From: SIG440 sp045645485
GTDB lineage: Bacteria; Bacillota; Clostridia; Monoglobales; Monoglobaceae
DNA: 50,178 nucleotides
Direction: 5' to 3'
Assembly (NCBI GenBank): GCA_045645485.1
Contig: JAZRIX010000057.1
Coordinates: forward strand, 1 to 50,178
The notes beneath the pieces were generated by a model that worked only from the letters and a program-made list of their open reading frames with translations, was not told the DNA's origin and did not search any database. Of the stretch, positions 24,759-32,360 are shown in pieces (the first letter of the stretch is position 1; the number at the start of each line of letters is the position of its first letter). A program made the translations under genes and the position numbers.

Positions 24759-25238
24759 TTATCTGCTTTTTATGCTGTAACCGCCCTTAATCATAACAAT
24801 TACATCTGTCTCGGCATCGAGACCGCGACCGTCCGCAACAGGAACTACAAGAAGATGGTTTGACGGCATACTGTTTCCGTTTGCAATATCAACTCCTGCG
24901 GTTGTATCTGCCAGACCGCCCTTTTCGGTTGCAATAACAGTAGCCTTTCCCGATCTGAGAATCAGTTCTGTTCCTGCTTTGCAGATAACCTTTTTACCCG
25001 CTTTCACATTGACTACATTGAACACAGAAGCATCACTTGTTGATCCTTCCGAAAAACTCACATCTTCAAGTTTGCTTTCAATAAGGTTTTCTATTTTCGG
25101 CATAAGCACATTGTCAATATATGCCTTTGAAATAAGGGGATCACCTTCTGTTCCGGGTTCAGCGAGAGCTATGGTAAACATAGCACAAAGACAAACGATT
25201 CCCGAAATTACCCAAAATCTTCCTCTTCTTTTTTTCAT
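24759..25238 (-). CDS. Secreted conserved Clostridia protein, function unknown
   Basis: 159 residues from ATG 25238, which has GAGGAGG nine bases upstream. A signal peptide (basic KKRRGRF, then VISGIVCLCAMFTIALA) is followed by an extracytoplasmic region with VNVKAGKKVICKAGTELILR, TVIATEKGGLADTTAG and SNHLLVVPVADGRG. The beta-rich pattern resembles small proteins widespread in Clostridia for which I know no function. Lies downstream of mazF on the same strand (55-bp gap). Confidence 0.7.
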   Translation of the reverse strand: MKKRRGRFWVISGIVCLCAMFTIALAEPGTEGDPLISKAYIDNVLMPKIENLIESKLEDVSFSEGSTSDASVFNVVNVKAGKKVICKAGTELILRSGKATVIATEKGGLADTTAGVDIANGNSMPSNHLLVVPVADGRGLDAETDVIVMIKGGYSIKSR

Positions 25239-25293
25239 ATAAATATTCCTCCTCAAAAGTTCCCGAAATGAACCTTTCTTTTTCTATATAGTA

Positions 25294-25635
25294 TCACAAA
25301 CCGAAACTAATTTCAAGAGCTTCATTCACTCTTGTCATAAGTTCATCATCCAGATGACCTATTTTCTCTTTCAGGCGTCTTTTGTCAATGGTTCTGATTT
25401 GCTCAGCCAGAACAACCGAATCCTTGGAGAGACCGTATTCGTTGGCATCAAGCTCAATATGTGTAGGCATTTTTGCCTTGTTGATCTGAGACGTAATAGC
25501 AGTTGCAATAACCGTAGGACTGTATTTATTTCCTATATCATTCTGAATAATAAGAACCGGTCTCACACCTCCCTGTTCAGAACCTACCACAGGACTCAGA
25601 TCCGCATAATAAATATCTCCTCGTTTTATTACCAC
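25294..25635 (-). CDS. mazF: MazF/EndoA-type mRNA interferase
   Basis: 113 residues, full length for the family. RGDIYYADLSPVVGSEQGG opens the SH3-like fold. Arg25 (in RPVLIIQN) and Thr48 (in ATAITSQ), the catalytic pair of Bacillus EndoA, are both present. Such enzymes cleave single-stranded mRNA at short motifs. A GTG start follows GGAGTG. The gene follows alr, as in Bacillus (alr-ndoAI-ndoA), but the 180-bp gap between them holds no MazE-like antitoxin, making this an orphan toxin or one with an antitoxin elsewhere. Confidence 0.93.
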   Translation of the reverse strand: MVIKRGDIYYADLSPVVGSEQGGVRPVLIIQNDIGNKYSPTVIATAITSQINKAKMPTHIELDANEYGLSKDSVVLAEQIRTIDKRRLKEKIGHLDDELMTRVNEALEISFGL

Positions 25636-25815
25636 AATAATTCACACTCCGCAAGCATTCAAGATTAATGCAGAATCCGAAGATTTCCCACGCATTCAAT
25701 CTCTGTTTCTGATATGAAGTCATCTCACAATAAACCGTACAATGTTTTTGTGATACCCTCTTCAATATCAGTATACGCAAAGTATGACATTTTGGGTCTA
25801 TGTATCACCCGTATT

Positions 25816-26967
25816 TTACAAGAGATAATTCAAAAGGCCTATAACTTCACCGTTTTTGATATAAATGCGCGGAACACGCCGACCGACAGCACATACCAGC
25901 TCATAGCCGATTGTTCCCAGAAGCTTTGCCACATTCTCTGTGGATACCTCATTTTCTGTGTCGCCGAACAAAACCACTTCGTCTCCGACATTTATATTAT
26001 TAACAGCAGAAATGTCAATCATACATTGATCCATACAAATTCTTCCTACCTGATTCACAACCGTACCCGAAACCGCAACCTTTGCCTTGTTTGAAAGACT
26101 TCTGAAGTAACCGTCCGCATATCCCACAGCTACCGTTGCAATTTTTGAATCCTTATCCAGCACGAAGGTTCTTCCATAGCTCAGTGCTGTTCCTTTTTCC
26201 AGCATCTTTATATGAGAAATCCTTGATTTAAAGGTCATCGCAAGCTTCAAATCAATAAGCGATTTGTCAAAATCAATTGACGGATATATACCGTAAATCA
26301 CAATCCCAGCTCTGACCATATCAAGATGCATTTCAGGGAACTTCACAATAGCCGCACTGTTGCAAATATGCTTTATGGGAATTTTCATCCCCTTTTCTTC
26401 AAGAAGCTTTGCCACTTCCATAAAACGTTCAAACTGAAGCCGTGTATAGGAATCATCCTCCTCATCAGCCGTTGCAAAATGTGAAAACATTCCTTCAACA
26501 ACAATTCCCGGCAACTTCGCAATTTTCAGTATTTCCTCAACCGAATCCGACTGAAAACCGATTCTGGACATTCCCGTATCAATTTTTATATGAACCTTCA
26601 CAGTTTTCCCTTTAGCTGTTGCCGCGTTTGATAATTTCTCGGCAAAAGAAAAAGCCGAAACGGCAGGAGTTATATCAAACTCCACAATATTTTCAATTTC
26701 ATCATCCGAAGAATTCCCCAGAATAAGCACAGGAACATCAAAGCCTTTTTTTCTAAGCTCCACAGCTTCATCCGAAAAAGCAACAGCCAAACGGTCAACA
26801 CCATTATTCAAAAGCTCTTTCGCCACTTCACAGACACCGTGACCGTATGCGTTCGCCTTTACAACTCCCATAACCAAGGTATTTTCTCTGACACACTTTT
26901 TTATTTCTCTTATATTGTGTCCTATGGCATCCAAATCAATTTCTGCCCATGATCTCATATTTTTCAT
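25816..26967 (-). CDS. alr: Alanine racemase
   Basis: PLP enzyme making D-Ala for peptidoglycan. 383 residues. Lys37 in VVKANAYGHG binds PLP; the catalytic Tyr lies in ALSYGRTF; other signatures are KIDTGMSRIGF, MFSHFATADE, HICNSAAIV and VNQVGRICMDQCMIDIS. ATG 26967 is chosen for GGGGTG eight bases upstream. It follows a GerS-like lipoprotein gene by 17 bases, the same neighbourhood as C. difficile gerS-alr2, and precedes mazF. Confidence 0.95.
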   Translation of the reverse strand: MKNMRSWAEIDLDAIGHNIREIKKCVRENTLVMGVVKANAYGHGVCEVAKELLNNGVDRLAVAFSDEAVELRKKGFDVPVLILGNSSDDEIENIVEFDITPAVSAFSFAEKLSNAATAKGKTVKVHIKIDTGMSRIGFQSDSVEEILKIAKLPGIVVEGMFSHFATADEEDDSYTRLQFERFMEVAKLLEEKGMKIPIKHICNSAAIVKFPEMHLDMVRAGIVIYGIYPSIDFDKSLIDLKLAMTFKSRISHIKMLEKGTALSYGRTFVLDKDSKIATVAVGYADGYFRSLSNKAKVAVSGTVVNQVGRICMDQCMIDISAVNNINVGDEVVLFGDTENEVSTENVAKLLGTIGYELVCAVGRRVPRIYIKNGEVIGLLNYLL

Positions 26968-26984
26968 TTGCATCACCCCAAAAT

Positions 26985-27596
26985 TTAGTTAAATATACTC
27001 TCGTCAATTTCGCAATCCCGCTGAAACTCACGAAACACTACCGATACTACAGCTTCTTTGTCAACATTCAAGGTTTCCATTTTTATAGGCAAAAATGTCT
27101 TGTTGTCAATATACAGCTTCTGCATAAAACGGTTCTTGTTTTTTCCCGTCAGAAAGCATTCAAGAACTGTAACCGGACTGCCCGAATCCGCTTCTGCAGA
27201 TACGGAATTTTCTTCACTTTTAAAATAACTTTCAAAAAAATCACTTATGAAAAGAATATTCTTTCCGGCTGCCAGACTTCTTTCAAAAACCTCGGTCTCG
27301 CCAAACTCCGACAACAAACGAAAGTCCTTTTCAACAGAACAAAATCCCGTTCCGGAAAACTCCTTGGGTTCCAGCACTTCCATTCTTGCCCTGTCAGGTG
27401 AGGAAAAATGCTGTTGAACCACATACATATTCTCTGTTTTCCCGTTTTTTACAAGGACTTCCGCCACAGCAGAAAAAGATTTCATATGATTATATCTTTT
27501 GTATATTTCTTCATAAGCATCGTGAGAGCCGCCAACACAACCTCCGCCCGTTATCATCAGTACAAATACACAAAAAACTGCAATGCACCTTTTCAT
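26985..27596 (-). CDS. GerS-like (LolA-fold) germination lipoprotein
   Basis: 203 residues. A lipoprotein-type signal (MKRCIAVFCVFVLMITGGGC, Cys20) is followed by a LolA/LppX-like beta-sheet pattern: YNHMKSFSAVAEVLVKNGKT, then SPDRARMEVLEPKEFSGTGF and KLYIDNKTFLPIKMETLNVD. In C. difficile the LolA-like lipoprotein GerS, encoded next to alr2, is needed for spore cortex modification with CwlD. Size, fold pattern and position make a GerS orthologue plausible; I infer this from context rather than from close sequence identity. 37 bases after the AcpS-NnrD fusion gene. Confidence 0.7.
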   Translation of the reverse strand: MKRCIAVFCVFVLMITGGGCVGGSHDAYEEIYKRYNHMKSFSAVAEVLVKNGKTENMYVVQQHFSSPDRARMEVLEPKEFSGTGFCSVEKDFRLLSEFGETEVFERSLAAGKNILFISDFFESYFKSEENSVSAEADSGSPVTVLECFLTGKNKNRFMQKLYIDNKTFLPIKMETLNVDKEAVVSVVFREFQRDCEIDESIFN

Positions 27597-27633
27597 ACCG
27601 CCGTATGCCTCGCTTTCAGAAAATATACAAGCC

Positions 27634-28863
27634 TTATGCCTTACGCCCCGTCAGCTCCGACTTGACCGCCAAAGGCAATTTGTCTGCAATATCACCGGCA
27701 ACAAGACCGTGAATTCCGTATTCCTCAGCCGCAATATCACCTGCTTTTCCGTGAATGTATGCTCCAAGCTTTGCCGCATCAAAAGCAGAAAGTCCCTGAG
27801 CGAGATATGCACCGATTACTCCTGACAGAACATCACCTGAACCACCTGTTGCCATGCCCGCATTTCCGGTGGTGTTAACATACACCCTGCAGTCCTGCCC
27901 CTTTTCCGCAACAACAGTTCCCTTGCCCTTCAGAAGCACACATACACCGTATTTCAATGCAAAATCCTCTGCAGTTTTTTGTCTGTTCTTCTGTATTTCC
28001 TGAGCAGATAATCCCGAAATCCGTGACATTTCACCCACATGAGGAGTCAGAACAACCGAGCATTTCCGATTTTTCAGAATACTGCAATCCTCACCCAAAG
28101 CAAAAAGTCCGTCAGCATCAATGACAAGCTTTCCCTCATATTTTTCCAGAAGTTCGCGGAGAATCGTGTGGATTTCGCTGTTTCTGCCAAGTCCGGGGCC
28201 GAAAATCACCGCATCTGATTTTTTTGCAAATTCAAGGATTCTCTCCAATGCCTTGCAGGTTATAATCCCGTCACAAGCATCAAGTGCAACAGTCATAGGC
28301 TCCGCAACCGAAGCCGCCACAATGTGACGTTCAGATGCCGCCGTACCCACAGTGACAAGACCCGCACCGCACCGCATAGCACCACGTGCACAAAGTACAG
28401 CCGCACCCGTCATTCCCTCAGAACCGGCAACAATAAAAACTTTGCCGCAGTCACCTTTATGTGCATCACTTTTTCTATCGGGAATCAAATCACCCATCTC
28501 GGCACAACAGGAAGAAACTGCTTTCTCCGCACCGCAAACCACAGCCACAGCGTGTGTTCTGTCGTGTGAAATACTCAATGATACAGACATCCTTTCACCC
28601 CGAAAAACAACAAAGGGTGCTCCGTTCTTTTCATGTTCCACAGAAATCTCTGAAAGCTCAAACCCCCTTATTCCGGTTTTTTTATACTTGGCAAAAGCTT
28701 CTTTTGCAGCATAAAACCCCGCAAGGGATTCAAACCGTTCACCGTTGGTTCTGAAGTATTCAATTTCTTTTTCTGAAAACACTTTTGCAAGAAACCTTTC
28801 GTTCGACTTCACCGCAGACCGTATTCTCTCTATTTCAACAATATCAATACCGCATTCAGACAT
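27634..28863 (-). CDS. acpS-nnrD: Fusion of holo-ACP synthase (AcpS) and ADP/ATP-dependent NAD(P)HX dehydratase (NnrD)
   Basis: 409 residues in one frame. Residues 1-111 are AcpS: GIDIVEIERI (Mg-binding Asp7), ESLAGFYAAKEAFAKYKK (Glu54) and SLSISHDRTHAVAVV. It transfers phosphopantetheine to acyl carrier protein. Residues about 126-405 are NnrD, a ribokinase-fold repair enzyme for hydrated NAD(P)H: DAHKGDCGKVFIVAGS, FGPGLGRNSE, VLTPHVGEMSR, LLKGKGTVVA, GNAGMATGGSGDVLSG. A roughly 15-residue linker joins them. The NnrE epimerase domain usually fused to NnrD is absent. In many Clostridia acpS and nnr are adjacent genes; here they are one. Starts two bases after the preceding stop. Confidence 0.9.
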   Translation of the reverse strand: MSECGIDIVEIERIRSAVKSNERFLAKVFSEKEIEYFRTNGERFESLAGFYAAKEAFAKYKKTGIRGFELSEISVEHEKNGAPFVVFRGERMSVSLSISHDRTHAVAVVCGAEKAVSSCCAEMGDLIPDRKSDAHKGDCGKVFIVAGSEGMTGAAVLCARGAMRCGAGLVTVGTAASERHIVAASVAEPMTVALDACDGIITCKALERILEFAKKSDAVIFGPGLGRNSEIHTILRELLEKYEGKLVIDADGLFALGEDCSILKNRKCSVVLTPHVGEMSRISGLSAQEIQKNRQKTAEDFALKYGVCVLLKGKGTVVAEKGQDCRVYVNTTGNAGMATGGSGDVLSGVIGAYLAQGLSAFDAAKLGAYIHGKAGDIAAEEYGIHGLVAGDIADKLPLAVKSELTGRKA

Positions 28864-28865
28864 GA

Positions 28866-29390
28866 TTAATGTTTTACGGGATTTACCCTTGTGATAATAT
28901 CCGCAATTTTTCCGCTGGGATTGAAAACAAGCATTGTTTTCACCGTATTCTCCATATATACTATGAAAAACCTATTTTCATTATTCTTATCATCACAGGC
29001 AAAAATCTTCTTCACCGAGGAATCCGCCAAATACTTTTCGTATTCTCCTGAATTCTCACTGTAAACACCGTATGATTCAAGCTTTGTAATTTTTGCCGTA
29101 GTGAGACGCTTTCTTGTTTTCTTGTTTACGATTTTGTCAACATCAATTTCTGTATTTACCAAAGAATACTCATATTCCACATTCAACGAAGTTGACAGCT
29201 TGTATGCAGCATAAAATATTCCGAAAATAAGTAAAAATGCTATTCCGCTTAAAGTGGGTGGCACCATAGGCATAACAACCACCATAAGCACAAAGCACAA
29301 AGCAACACTCAGAAACATCAGTCCGAAAGCCATCAAAATATCCTTTGCCGTTCTTTTTTTTTCAACCATTTCTTCAATAAAAACTTCCAT
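28866..29390 (-). CDS. Membrane protein, probably DUF6106 family
   Basis: 174 residues. Two transmembrane helices (about 18-42 and 46-66) are followed by a cytoplasmic domain with VEYEYSLVNTEIDVDKIVNK, KRLTTAKITKLESYG and FFIVYMENTVKTMLVFNPSG, resembling PH-like bacterial membrane proteins. I recall this architecture as DUF6106 in Ruminococcaceae; function unknown. The acpS-nnrD start lies two bases after its stop, so expression is coupled. Confidence 0.65.
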   Translation of the reverse strand: MEVFIEEMVEKKRTAKDILMAFGLMFLSVALCFVLMVVVMPMVPPTLSGIAFLLIFGIFYAAYKLSTSLNVEYEYSLVNTEIDVDKIVNKKTRKRLTTAKITKLESYGVYSENSGEYEKYLADSSVKKIFACDDKNNENRFFIVYMENTVKTMLVFNPSGKIADIITRVNPVKH

Positions 29391-29419
29391 AAAAAACTAT
29401 ATTCCTTTCCTTTGTATAA

Positions 29420-30649
29420 TTATTCTTTATGGGAATGAGGGGTATGAAACCACTCTTTTTCATCCTTCTTCAGAATTCCCCAAACACCCACAGGAATCCA
29501 CGTGATAAGATAAACACAAAATCCCCAAGCATTCTTGATAACATTTTTGTCCAGCTTGCCGTCGTTATGAAGTCCTGCAAAAATAACAACAACATTTCCC
29601 CAGACCAAAACACTCAACAGAAGGAACTTCCACGGTTCTGTCCACAAGGAGCAGAAAAGCTCAAAACACAAAGACTTTTCAGGTATAAAAAACATAAGCA
29701 CATAAACCGCTGCAAAAAATACTGCCGTAAGGGGATAAAGTGTATCTCCCCAGAAGTTCATAAGCATATGAAAAGCCATAACAGACCTTTCTTTTACCGC
29801 CTTGTCAGCAAGAGGCTTTACATAATGTGAAGCTACATCCGCAAGTCCCTGCATCCATCTTTGCCTCTGCTTCATAGAGGTTGACAGCTGAAGCGGCTTT
29901 TCATCATATACAACAGCCTCATGTGCCCAACCAACCTTGATATCCTTTAGGGCAAGTTTGAGAGTGAACTCCGTATCCTCAGCAAGGCAGGTTGCCCCCC
30001 AACCGAACTCCTTGATAAGCTCCGCAGCTACAGCAAAACCTGTTCCACCCAGTCTGCAGCCTATGTCAAGATTTCCTCTTGAAAGCTGTGACAGACGGTT
30101 GTTTATCCAATACCACATAGAATAAGAGAAAGTGAGCCACGAATCTGTGGGATTCTTGCTGTCAAGATATCCCTGAACCGCTCTGTAGCCTTCATTGATT
30201 TTGTTGTTCATATGAAGAAGAAAGTCCTTTTCCACAAGGTTATCCGCATCAAAGACACAGATATATTCAAACTTCCTTTCCATAGAAAAAATCTTTTCAA
30301 AGGCAAACTCCATTGCATAGCCTTTTCCCCGTTTTGACGTATCAGAACGTTCAAGAACCGAGGCACCTGCATTTCTTGAAAGCTCCGCCGTTCTGTCTGT
30401 ACAGTTGTCTGCAACAACAAAAACTTCATACAGCTCTCTTGGATAATTGAGACCATTGAGACTTTCAACTATATCCGCCACAACACTTTCTTCATTATGT
30501 GCCGCAACCAGAAGAGCAAAGGAATGCTGTGTATTAACTTTTTTTTCTTTTCTTGAAATTGTCAGCGAGAAAAGAGCAACACCAAAGTAGTATGCTCCTA
30601 TCAAAAACAAAACAATCTGACAGATTCCGAGTAAAAACTTCAGGAACAA
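29420..30649 (-). CDS. Family 2 glycosyltransferase, membrane-bound
   Basis: 409 residues. An N-terminal helix (about 7-30) precedes the GT-A domain: LLVAAHNEESVVADIVESLN, EVFVVADNCTDRTAE, KGYAMEFAF and VFDADNLVEKDFL (DxD-type). CLAEDTEFTLKL carries the catalytic ED and QRQRWMQG the processive-type Q/RxxRW motif. Three C-terminal helices follow. The motif set resembles cellulose/hyaluronan/PNAG synthase relatives, so a cell-surface polysaccharide or glycolipid product is likely; substrate unknown. TTG start at 30649 with GGAAGGATGG upstream; no in-frame ATG is near. First gene of the minus-strand cluster down to mazF. Confidence 0.85.
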   Translation of the reverse strand: MFLKFLLGICQIVLFLIGAYYFGVALFSLTISRKEKKVNTQHSFALLVAAHNEESVVADIVESLNGLNYPRELYEVFVVADNCTDRTAELSRNAGASVLERSDTSKRGKGYAMEFAFEKIFSMERKFEYICVFDADNLVEKDFLLHMNNKINEGYRAVQGYLDSKNPTDSWLTFSYSMWYWINNRLSQLSRGNLDIGCRLGGTGFAVAAELIKEFGWGATCLAEDTEFTLKLALKDIKVGWAHEAVVYDEKPLQLSTSMKQRQRWMQGLADVASHYVKPLADKAVKERSVMAFHMLMNFWGDTLYPLTAVFFAAVYVLMFFIPEKSLCFELFCSLWTEPWKFLLLSVLVWGNVVVIFAGLHNDGKLDKNVIKNAWGFCVYLITWIPVGVWGILKKDEKEWFHTPHSHKE

Positions 30650-30885
30650 AGTCTATCCATCCTTCCGCAACCCGATATATAATATGTTTATTCTGTTTGA
30701 TGAATAATATACACAAGTGCAAAATAACATAATTTCACTTATAGTACATAATACATTATCCGACAAATAATTTCAATAGCTTTTTCAAAAATTTTTTATT
30801 AATAATTGTACAAAAAAAATTACCGTTACATTATAATAAGAAAATCTCGGTATAATAATGAAAAAACTTGAAAGGAAGTTTTACA

Positions 30886-31725
30886 ATGAAAGCTATTACT
30901 AATGAAATTGTAAAAAATTTTGAATTATATCTGTATGAGGAAGAAAAGAGCGAAAACACCATAGAGAAATATATGCGGGATATTCGTATCTTCCGTGAAT
31001 GGCTGTTAGGTAAAGATGTTGATAAATCGGTAGTGCTTGCATATAAAAAGAAGCTTTGTGAGAAGTATTTACCTGCGAGCGTAAATTCAATTTTATCGTC
31101 ATTAAATGCTTTGTTTATGTATATGAATTGGTACGATTTGAAAGTCAAGACCCTAAAAATACAACGCCGAATATTTGCTGATAAAGAAAAAGAGCTGACA
31201 AAAGCCGAATACGAAAGGCTGTTGACAGCAGCTAAAAATAAAAAAAATGTACGGTTATATTATCTGATGCAGACCATAGGCAGTACGGGTTTGAGGATTT
31301 CAGAATTAAAATATGTAACTTGCGAAGCCGTAAACGCAGGGCAAGCAACAATAAACTGTAAGGGCAAAATACGGCAAGTGTTTTTACCGAAGCAACTATG
31401 TAAAATGCTAAAAAACTATATAAAGCAACAGAAAATAAAAAACGGTTCGGTGTTCATAACCAAGAGCGGAAAACCCCTTGACCGTAGCACAGTCTGGAAA
31501 ATGCTGAAAAGCTTATGTGAGAGTGCCAATGTTGCAAAAAGCAAGGTCTTTCCTCACAATTTCAGACATCTTTTCGCCAAAACCTTTTATTCTCTGCAAA
31601 AGGATATTGTAAGACTTGCAGACATCTTGGGACATTCAAGCATAGAAACTACCCGTATCTATACAATGGAAAGCGGAACTGAACACATAAAGCTGATACA
31701 AAAGCTCGGTTTATTGCGGTGTTGA
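30886..31725 (+). CDS. Tyrosine recombinase (Xer/integrase family)
   Basis: 279 residues from ATG 30886 (AAAGGAAG eight bases upstream). A SAM-like core-binding domain (about 1-95, EEEKSENTIEKYMRDIRIF) precedes the catalytic domain. All catalytic residues are present: Arg137 (GSTGLRISEL), Lys159 or 161 (KGKIRQVFLP), His224 and Arg227 (HNFRHLFAK), His250 (LGHSSIETT) and the nucleophile Tyr259 (RIYT). Its size fits a stand-alone XerC/D-like inversion or integration enzyme. About 360 bp downstream lie two inverted dif-like sites enclosing a promoter, so I infer it inverts that segment. Two TATAAT boxes lie upstream (30832, 30851) without good -35 partners. Confidence 0.93.
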   Translation: MKAITNEIVKNFELYLYEEEKSENTIEKYMRDIRIFREWLLGKDVDKSVVLAYKKKLCEKYLPASVNSILSSLNALFMYMNWYDLKVKTLKIQRRIFADKEKELTKAEYERLLTAAKNKKNVRLYYLMQTIGSTGLRISELKYVTCEAVNAGQATINCKGKIRQVFLPKQLCKMLKNYIKQQKIKNGSVFITKSGKPLDRSTVWKMLKSLCESANVAKSKVFPHNFRHLFAKTFYSLQKDIVRLADILGHSSIETTRIYTMESGTEHIKLIQKLGLLRC

Positions 31726-31766
31726 AAAGTTTTTTGAAAAAATCTCACAAAACCCCTTGGCAATCA

Positions 31767-31829
31767 TCGTATGAAACCGGTGATATACACCGTCAACAAA
31801 TACAGAGACTAGGGTTGCTGAGGATATAA
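31767..31829 (+). pseudogene. C-terminal relic of a second tyrosine recombinase
   Basis: SYETGDIHRQQIQRLGLLRI followed by TAA aligns with the C-terminus of the intact recombinase just upstream (YTMESGTEHIKLIQKLGLLRC). No other part of that second gene is visible. It suggests an ancestral tandem duplication or replacement of the recombinase. Confidence 0.55.
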
Positions 31830-31855
31830 GAAAGCGGCTATACCGCTCGTCGTAA

Positions 31856-31919
31856 GCGGCGGTCGTAGCATTTACGCTTTCCGTTGTCCATGTGCGTTTC
31901 TGTCATAGGCAGAAAATTT
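31856..31919 (+). repeat. Dispersed repeat, copy 2
   Basis: 61 of 64 bases match copy 1 (5788-5851). It lies between the recombinase and the invertible segment. Further downstream the sequence continues with hairpin-rich, non-coding DNA (31930-32030) not present at copy 1. Confidence 0.8.
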
Positions 31920-32083
31920 AATTGATGACGAAAAACAAAGTTTTTCTGTTATTACCGGTGCTCTCGCACCTCAACCCCACCTAAAAACGTGCCACCGGCA
32001 CCTTTTTTACGGTGCGACGGACAATCTAAATTTGGTTTTTTGTATAATAGAAAATCCACCATTTCCTATTATATAAAAAAGCC

Positions 32084-32107
32084 ACATAATCGAAATTATG
32101 TGGTAAA
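32084..32107 (+). repeat. Left recombination site (inverted repeat L)
   Basis: A 24-bp sequence repeated perfectly and in reverse at 32296-32319. Its core is CCACATAA (32082-32089), a 6-bp centre TCGAAA (32090-32095), then TTATGTGG. CATAA-N6-TTATG is the arm and spacer layout of Xer dif sites and other tyrosine recombinase sites. The asymmetric centre sets orientation. Confidence 0.85.
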
Positions 32108-32118
32108 TTACATAAATT

Positions 32119-32147
32119 ATTATATTACTTTCTTGTTGGTTTGTCAA
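32119..32147 (-). promoter_or_regulatory. Perfect consensus promoter inside the invertible segment
   Basis: On the minus strand TTGACA (32142-32147) and TATAAT (32119-32124) are exactly 17 bases apart. Transcription would start near 32112, cross the left repeat and run leftward towards the recombinase 3' end, antisense to it. No minus-strand gene is visible until the glycosyltransferase at 30649. Confidence 0.85.
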
Positions 32148-32206
32148 TATTTAAAAGGTTATTTTGTATAAATTGAGCATATTATGAAAAACAGACAAAG
32201 CAAAAC

Positions 32207-32241
32207 AGACCGGAAATAAGTCTTTTTTATTACCGGTCTTA
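32207..32241 (-). terminator. Hairpin behind the invertible promoter
   Basis: An AGACCGG/CCGGTCT stem extended by AATAA/TTATT pairs, followed on the minus strand by GTTTTGCTTT. It lies upstream of the promoter in both orientations and could insulate the promoter from read-through. Its terminator strength is uncertain. Confidence 0.45.
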
Positions 32242-32295
32242 AAAAAATACCATTTTATTGATATATACAGTGTTTATTTGATGGTTTTTATAATG

Positions 32296-32319
32296 TTTAC
32301 CACATAATTTCGATTATGT
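32296..32319 (-). repeat. Right recombination site (inverted repeat R)
   Basis: Exact reverse complement of 32084-32107. Core CCACATAA (32300-32307), centre TTTCGA (32308-32313), then TTATGTTGG. The outer arm differs slightly from the left site (TTATGTTGG versus TTATGTGG). Confidence 0.85.
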
Positions 32320-32360
32320 TGGATTTATTAGTAAATACAACACTGGGGAGGAGACCTTCT

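Larger units (their letters stand above)
32084..32319. other. Putative invertible promoter segment (phase switch)
   Basis: A 236-bp segment bounded by perfect 24-bp inverted repeats with oppositely oriented 6-bp centres (TCGAAA left, TTTCGA right). Recombination between such sites inverts the DNA between them. The segment holds no gene but has a perfect consensus promoter facing left and a hairpin behind it. A tyrosine recombinase gene lies 360 bp to the left; a 77-codon gene with a strong ribosome site starts 42 bp to the right. Inversion would place the -10 near 32279-32284 facing right, about 70 bases upstream of that gene's start codon. In the sequenced orientation the switch is OFF for it. 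Confidence 0.75.

Noticed and set aside
25636..25815. MazE-type antitoxin between alr and mazF
   Set aside because: The gap is too short for an 80-residue protein, frames are broken, and a 67-codon ORF overlapping mazF (25577-25780) has no ribosome site or MazE features.
31930..32171. 60-codon ORF at 31989 and neighbouring small ORFs
   Set aside because: No ribosome site; the frames cross hairpin-rich DNA and the left recombination site.
32084..32319. A MITE or short transposon with terminal inverted repeats
   Set aside because: No target-site duplication is visible, the ends are internally palindromic around a 6-bp centre like Xer sites, and a consensus promoter and adjacent recombinase are better explained by inversion.
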